Assembly (NCBI GenBank): GCA_000827325.1
Contig: KN832870.1
Coordinates: 3,286,001 to 3,350,000 of the forward strand
Source: Oidiodendron maius Zn
Lineage: Eukaryota; Ascomycota; Leotiomycetes; Myxotrichaceae
Direction of reading: 5' to 3'
DNA: 64,000 nt
Part shown: positions 60,483-64,000 of the stretch, piece after piece
Numbering within the stretch: the first letter of the stretch is position 1
How the letters are laid out: each line of letters begins with the position of its first letter
Notes under the pieces: generated by a model
What the model saw: the letters and a program-made list of their open reading frames with translations, nothing else
What the model was told of the DNA's origin: nothing
Database searches by the model: none
Position numbers and translations under genes: made by a program

Positions 60483-60757
60483 TGTTGATGGATGCTGACT
60501 AATGTGGCAGAGTGGCAACTGGTATCCGACTACGGCTTGATTTGGTGGTGATAACATATATTCAATATCATGTTATAAGAGCAGGACATTCCGATATTCG
60601 GCGCCGAATATCGGCGTAACCACTGAATCTTCGAATATATAAGGAGGCTATTCAGACGCTCTGTAGTTAGTTATTCGAGTCAAAATATCAGCTGTATTCG
60701 ATCCTATATGCTTAGTAATATATTGCTTCAACCAATCAAAAGTGACCTTCTGCAACA
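60483..60757 (+). repeat. 3' LTR of copia element
   Basis: 275 bp, same boundaries as the 5' LTR. It carries the 24-bp palindrome at 60,591-60,614. The five differences from the 5' LTR are all CpA/TpA or TpG/TpA alternatives. Confidence 0.97.
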
Positions 60758-60762
60758 GACAC
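60758..60762. repeat. Right copy of 5-bp target-site duplication (GACAC)
   Basis: Matches 55,569-55,573. The host sequence continues GAGAGG, belonging to the ancestral ATR-kinase/COX16 spacer. Confidence 0.95.
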
Positions 60763-60985
60763 GAGAGGTTAACGCAATCACGTGATTATACGACTTCAAT
60801 TCAACCGAGTTCCTTCACCCATCCAGACTCTCGATATCTATTCACTCTTATCTCGAAGACACTTGGGGGAGCAATATTATTCGTTGCATTCCTTCTACGA
60901 TTCCCAAGTGGTAACGTCACTGCCAACGAGTCGGACATCCTCGATCGAATACTCTGCGACTCAACTCAGTCCTCAAATCCTCAGC

Positions 60986-61389
60986 ATGGCCGTTTTCTCA
61001 AATAAAAAGTTCCCTTCTTCAGCACAATCAAACACAATCGCTGCCCGCTACCGAGCAGCTCTTGTCAAACACCCCTTCGCCCTATTCGGCTTGCCATTCA
61101 TAGCAACCATGGTAGCCGGGTCTTTCTTCCTCACACCCGCGACAGCCGTTCGATACGAAAAGCATGATCGAAAAGTGCAGAGACTAACCAAAGAGGATGA
61201 GTTAGGTATTGGCAAGGCAAGACGGAAAGTCGATATGAAGGAGGAGTATTATGCAAGTCTTATATATCAAAGGTTCGTATGTACCTAAGTGCTAATAACG
61301 TTGTTCAGAGACTGGCTGCAAAGGACCTTGATAATTGGGAACAAAAACGCGTTAAGAGACTCCCTGGCGAACCCGATGGCGTATTATAA
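60986..61389 (+). CDS. COX16: Cytochrome c oxidase assembly protein Cox16
   Basis: Two exons (60986-61272, 61311-61389) give 121 residues. Family features: basic N-terminus, RYRAALVKHPFALFGLPF leading into one transmembrane segment (LFGLPFIATMVAGSFFL), then RYEKHDRKVQRL, the invariant DMKEEYYAS, and exon 2 DLDNWEQKRVKRLPGEPDGVL. It is a mitochondrial inner-membrane protein needed for cytochrome oxidase assembly, through copper delivery to Cox2. The intron is only 38 nt, with branch site GCTAATAAC. Its acceptor is the second of two AGs two bases apart (CAGAG); using the first would shift the frame. It was divergent from the ATR kinase gene before the copia insertion. Confidence 0.94.
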
Positions 61390-62557
61390 TGCATCTTCTG
61401 AATATTGCGACTGCGATAACCCGAGGATCCAACTCTCCACCAATAGATATCTGTGTGCCGGGTGGCAGCCAGGTCTCTCTAAAGAGAACAATCAACCCCT
61501 AACAACATGGCCTTACCCGCTGTGGAGGACTCGATGTGACGACACCTGTCTCTATCTATAGATTGTGTACATGTATAAGGTGGCTGGAACCTGACTCTTC
61601 ACTCGACAAGAATGGTCAGGAGGAGGAATGTCGCATGACATACGAATGCGGAACCATGGCATATTTGGACGTTAAAATTGGGAACGTGCAGCCCGCCACC
61701 GTGAGAGCTCTTTCGATGTATATTAATGTCAGCATATTCTGGCATGTAGAGCTGAGTGCCTAAACTGTGATGAAGCGGAATCATGTACAACTCTTGTAAA
61801 GATCCATATTGAATAGGAAACTGCAGTGTGATATCCGACTTTTGTTTCCGGGGCGGTACCAGTCCATTCCTCTCCCTATTTACTTCAGCATGTCTTCGCC
61901 GTAGTGTCTTTGTGTTCTCTATCAACTTCCATGCCAAATTAATTCTATAACTTTCTGTAAATTGGGTCGGGTCGATTGTGCTCGATATTCCTACACGTCT
62001 ATTCAAAATTATCATTAAAGCATTTAGGGTCATGATTGACTAGTTTATCTACGATGAGGAAGTTTTTGCCTCTATTTTAAATGATGTGGACCTTATATCT
62101 TAGTCAATACCCATCCACATATCCAGATACTTCGGGTGGGGAATGTGAATAAGTACGCACGATACTACTGTACTTTCGAATGCGAATGCCTTGTTAAAAT
62201 TCATTTCGCGGGACTACAACTTCTTTCATCCAGTTGCCAGTTATTTAACCATATTTTTGGGATTGAAATTATGAAGCTAAATATAGAGAGGGATCATTTC
62301 AAGCTTATGAAGCCATCCTGTAGCCAGCAAATAAGAAAGTTGAGAATCGGGGATGATGTATTAGACTCTACTTTAGTGCATACAGCAATATTAGTCTTGA
62401 AGTCAAGGAAACAGAAAGCCACCGACATGCCAGTTATTTCTATTTTTCCCTCACAGGCTTCTATCGTATTTTTGGGGCTGATGATCATTGCTCTGGTCCT
62501 TTTTGTACAGACATAAAATTCAAAATCACGCAAAACTGCATGTCCCCCAGCAATATA
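61390..62557. other. 1.2-kb gap, no supported gene
   Basis: COX16 3' flank and AT-rich DNA. Frames at 61,599-62,033 (minus, 144 codons) and 62,136-62,516 (plus, 126 codons) lack domains and convincing coding character. Confidence 0.5.
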
Positions 62558-62983
62558 ATGAGGTTCATTATATTGCTGGCAGTCTCAATACTTCCTCAAC
62601 ATGGATTATCTGCCCACATCCCATGCCACTCACGATCAAGTGTACCGGTCGCAGATACAGGTTTCTGTGCTCAAAATTCTACGGCTATCATCAACTCCAC
62701 TGAATCCAGCTCTATAATACCTGCCATCTCACAAACCCATCAAAGCCACGCCTCAAGGCACAGCGGCACCACATCCTTCAATAAGCGCGAGCCAAAGCAC
62801 ATTTTCTTTCACATGGGCAGGTTCAAGAGTTATTATGAGCTGCATCCAGAAAAAGCAACGGATCATCTCTATGATATCCAGGATGAAAACGCCGTTGGAC
62901 ACGAGATTGTGAAAGAAAAGGTAGAGCATTTAATGGCCCAGATATGGAGGAGTGTAGAGGGGCGTAAGAAGGATATGACGTGA
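62558..62983 (+). CDS. Candidate small secreted protein
   Basis: Single exon, 141 residues from the ATG at 62,558 (MRFIILLAVSILPQHGLSA), which gives a compact signal peptide; an ATG six codons upstream would weaken it. The mature part has two NST glycosylation sequons, a Ser/His-rich middle and a Kex2-like KR site (FNKREPKHIF), followed by a soluble helical C-terminus (MGRFKSYYELHPEKATDHLYD ... KEKVEHLMAQIWRSVEGRK). Such an architecture (signal, pro-region, KR, small domain) is common in fungal secreted effectors or peptides. I recognise no family. Only two cysteines remain after the signal peptide. Confidence 0.5.
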   Translation: MRFIILLAVSILPQHGLSAHIPCHSRSSVPVADTGFCAQNSTAIINSTESSSIIPAISQTHQSHASRHSGTTSFNKREPKHIFFHMGRFKSYYELHPEKATDHLYDIQDENAVGHEIVKEKVEHLMAQIWRSVEGRKKDMT

Positions 62984-63465
62984 ATTTGTGCCTGACCATA
63001 TATAATTACCGGATGGTATTCAAACTAATTATGAGTGGTGAGCTTTATAATCAATAATTCTAAGAATATACTTTCCAATCCCACATAATCTAAGATTTTG
63101 GGTAGTGTAATCCAACCCCTACCTATTTTGCCTCATTATGCCACATATTCGTGACCAGTGCTGGTGGCGTTTAGGTTAGACCTCTTTTCTGATCCTTCGC
63201 TCTCAAGCCAACCTGCTACTCAAAGTATCAATGATCGCCGTTAACGGAGTCTAGGTGTGATGTTGGACTGCACCCCGGAAGGAGCTCCACTTCCAGTATC
63301 TGGCTTATCGACGACGCACGACTCGATAGCCCTGCCCTCGCAGCCTCGCCTTTGTTTAGTCGGGGGTGGACGTAATAAATATTGACTTTCCATCTCGCCC
63401 TGTACAACAACAACAACGTTCTCCCTTGGCTGCCACGGCGCTCTGAACCATGCGCCATTGATACC
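62984..63465. other. Intergenic upstream of MED17
   Basis: Includes the MED17 promoter and leader, with a CAACAACAA run near 63,405-63,416. No gene. Confidence 0.5.
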
Positions 63466-64000
63466 ATGTCAACTCTTCCAACCCAGTTTTCCGTTTCCCT
63501 GCGGTCGTGGCCGTTGAGTGATGGCGGCCCCAGCAAGACTCTTCCTTCTCTAATCCAGCGCATCAATTCCCAGCGAGGAGGCTTTTTGGATCTCGATGAG
63601 GATGAGCTCCGAGAGGAAATTGCCAGAGAGGAAGCTGGCGCTGGCACCGAGCCTGGCGCTGGCGAAGATGACGACGCCGCGAGTCTGGAGGAAGGAGAAG
63701 AGAAGCTGGATCGTGTGAAGGAGCTCGCGACCGCGCGCGATGAGATGTTAGCGCAGATTGAGTACGTTTGGCCTTGGCTTAGTATGCACAGCTACTGATG
63801 GGATCTCAGGCAAGCGCATCAGCAGGCCATGTTTGCTCTGGACTTTGTGTCTCTGCTCATATCGAAGGATCAGCCGAACCAAGCCAGCCTTTCCATATCG
63901 CCGTTTCTGCGGGAGCATGTGGGGATGGGGACGCTGGGGGCCGACAAGGTCCAAACGTCCAAGGTTACGGAGGCACAGAGGGAGGATAACAAGCGCATAG
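63466..64000 (+). CDS. MED17: Mediator subunit 17 (Med17/Srb4), N-terminal part
   Basis: Exon 1 is 63466-63761, intron 63762-63809, exon 2 from 63810 runs off the window. The product starts MSTLPTQFSVSLRSWPLS, has LPSLIQRINSQRGGFLDLDEDELREEI, an acidic Gly/Ala-rich loop, a coiled segment ending DEMLAQIE, and across the splice EQAHQQAMFALDFVSLLISK, the most conserved N-terminal block of fungal Med17. The annotated start is the ATG 28 codons into the longer open frame, where similarity begins. It is a scaffold subunit of the Mediator head module, nuclear, linking activators to RNA polymerase II. About 160 residues are in the window of a protein usually near 600-700. Confidence 0.9.

Larger units (their letters stand above)
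55574..60757 (+). mobile_element. Full-length Ty1/copia LTR retrotransposon, RIP-mutated
   Basis: The element is 5184 bp with two 275-bp direct LTRs (55574-55848, 60483-60757), each starting TGTTG and ending (T/C)AACA. It is flanked by a 5-bp target duplication GACAC (55569-55573 and 60758-60762). A PBS-like GGTTATAAG follows the 5' LTR directly, and a purine tract GAAAGGGGG precedes the 3' LTR. The domain order gag - protease - integrase - reverse transcriptase - RNase H is that of copia. The body is riddled with in-frame TAG codons and is strongly TA-rich, so it is not autonomous. Confidence 0.96.

Noticed and set aside
61599-62033. 144-codon minus-strand frame downstream of COX16
   Set aside because: No family resemblance and no splice or promoter context; treated as chance.
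1-64000. CRISPR arrays, rRNA genes and bacterial operon signals
   Set aside because: No regularly spaced direct repeats or rRNA-like sequence; the window is spliced eukaryotic DNA.

Overview
The window is nuclear DNA of a filamentous ascomycete (Pezizomycotina). Evidence for this: almost every gene has short introns (about 40-100 nt) with GT-AG ends and CTRAC-like branch points, the gene set is typically fungal (CSM3, SQT1, SKI2, an ATR/UvsB kinase, fungal MED17, a CFEM-like GPI wall protein, an A-T-R NRPS-like reductase), and one retrotransposon carries the CpA-to-TpA signature of repeat-induced point mutation (RIP). Protein similarity leans towards Eurotiomycetes, but I could not test that. 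No rRNA or CRISPR is present, and I recognised no tRNA gene by eye.

Layout. 0-17 kb is a sparse accessory region: an unresolved gene end (1-689), the ESCRT-III gene DID2, a GPI-anchored Ser/Thr-rich wall protein, a 2.7-kb gap, a DJ-1/PfpI-family protein, a 1.7-kb non-LTR element encoding only ORF1, an 1116-residue NRPS-like carboxylic acid reductase, and 3 kb of AT-rich DNA. 17-36 kb holds an EST1/SMG7-like protein, the ribosome-assembly chaperone SQT1 and a peroxisomal 4-coumarate-CoA-ligase-like enzyme, separated by long gene-poor stretches. 36-55.5 kb is compact: an AlkB-like dioxygenase with zinc clusters, TAD2, a complex I 21-kDa-type subunit, CSM3, SKI2 and the ATR kinase MEC1/uvsB. 55.6-60.8 kb is one full-length Ty1/copia retrotransposon (275-bp LTRs, 5-bp target duplication, RIP-damaged) inserted into the short divergent promoter between MEC1/uvsB and COX16. 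61-64 kb carries COX16, a possible small secreted protein and the start of MED17.

Working together. CSM3 (fork protection) and the ATR kinase act in the same S-phase checkpoint and lie 4.5 kb apart, with only SKI2 between them. TAD2, SKI2, SQT1 and the EST1/SMG7-like gene are RNA or ribosome functions. COX16 and the complex I subunit are mitochondrial. The DJ-1/PfpI gene and NRPS-like gene could be the core of a very small metabolite locus.

I resolved exon-intron structures by hand for all multi-exon genes. The frames close exactly (for example 11 exons and 2483 residues for the ATR kinase), which is the main support for these models. The most notable observations are the ORF1-only 'half-LINE' with a 14-bp target-site duplication, and the copia element whose five LTR differences are all RIP-type.
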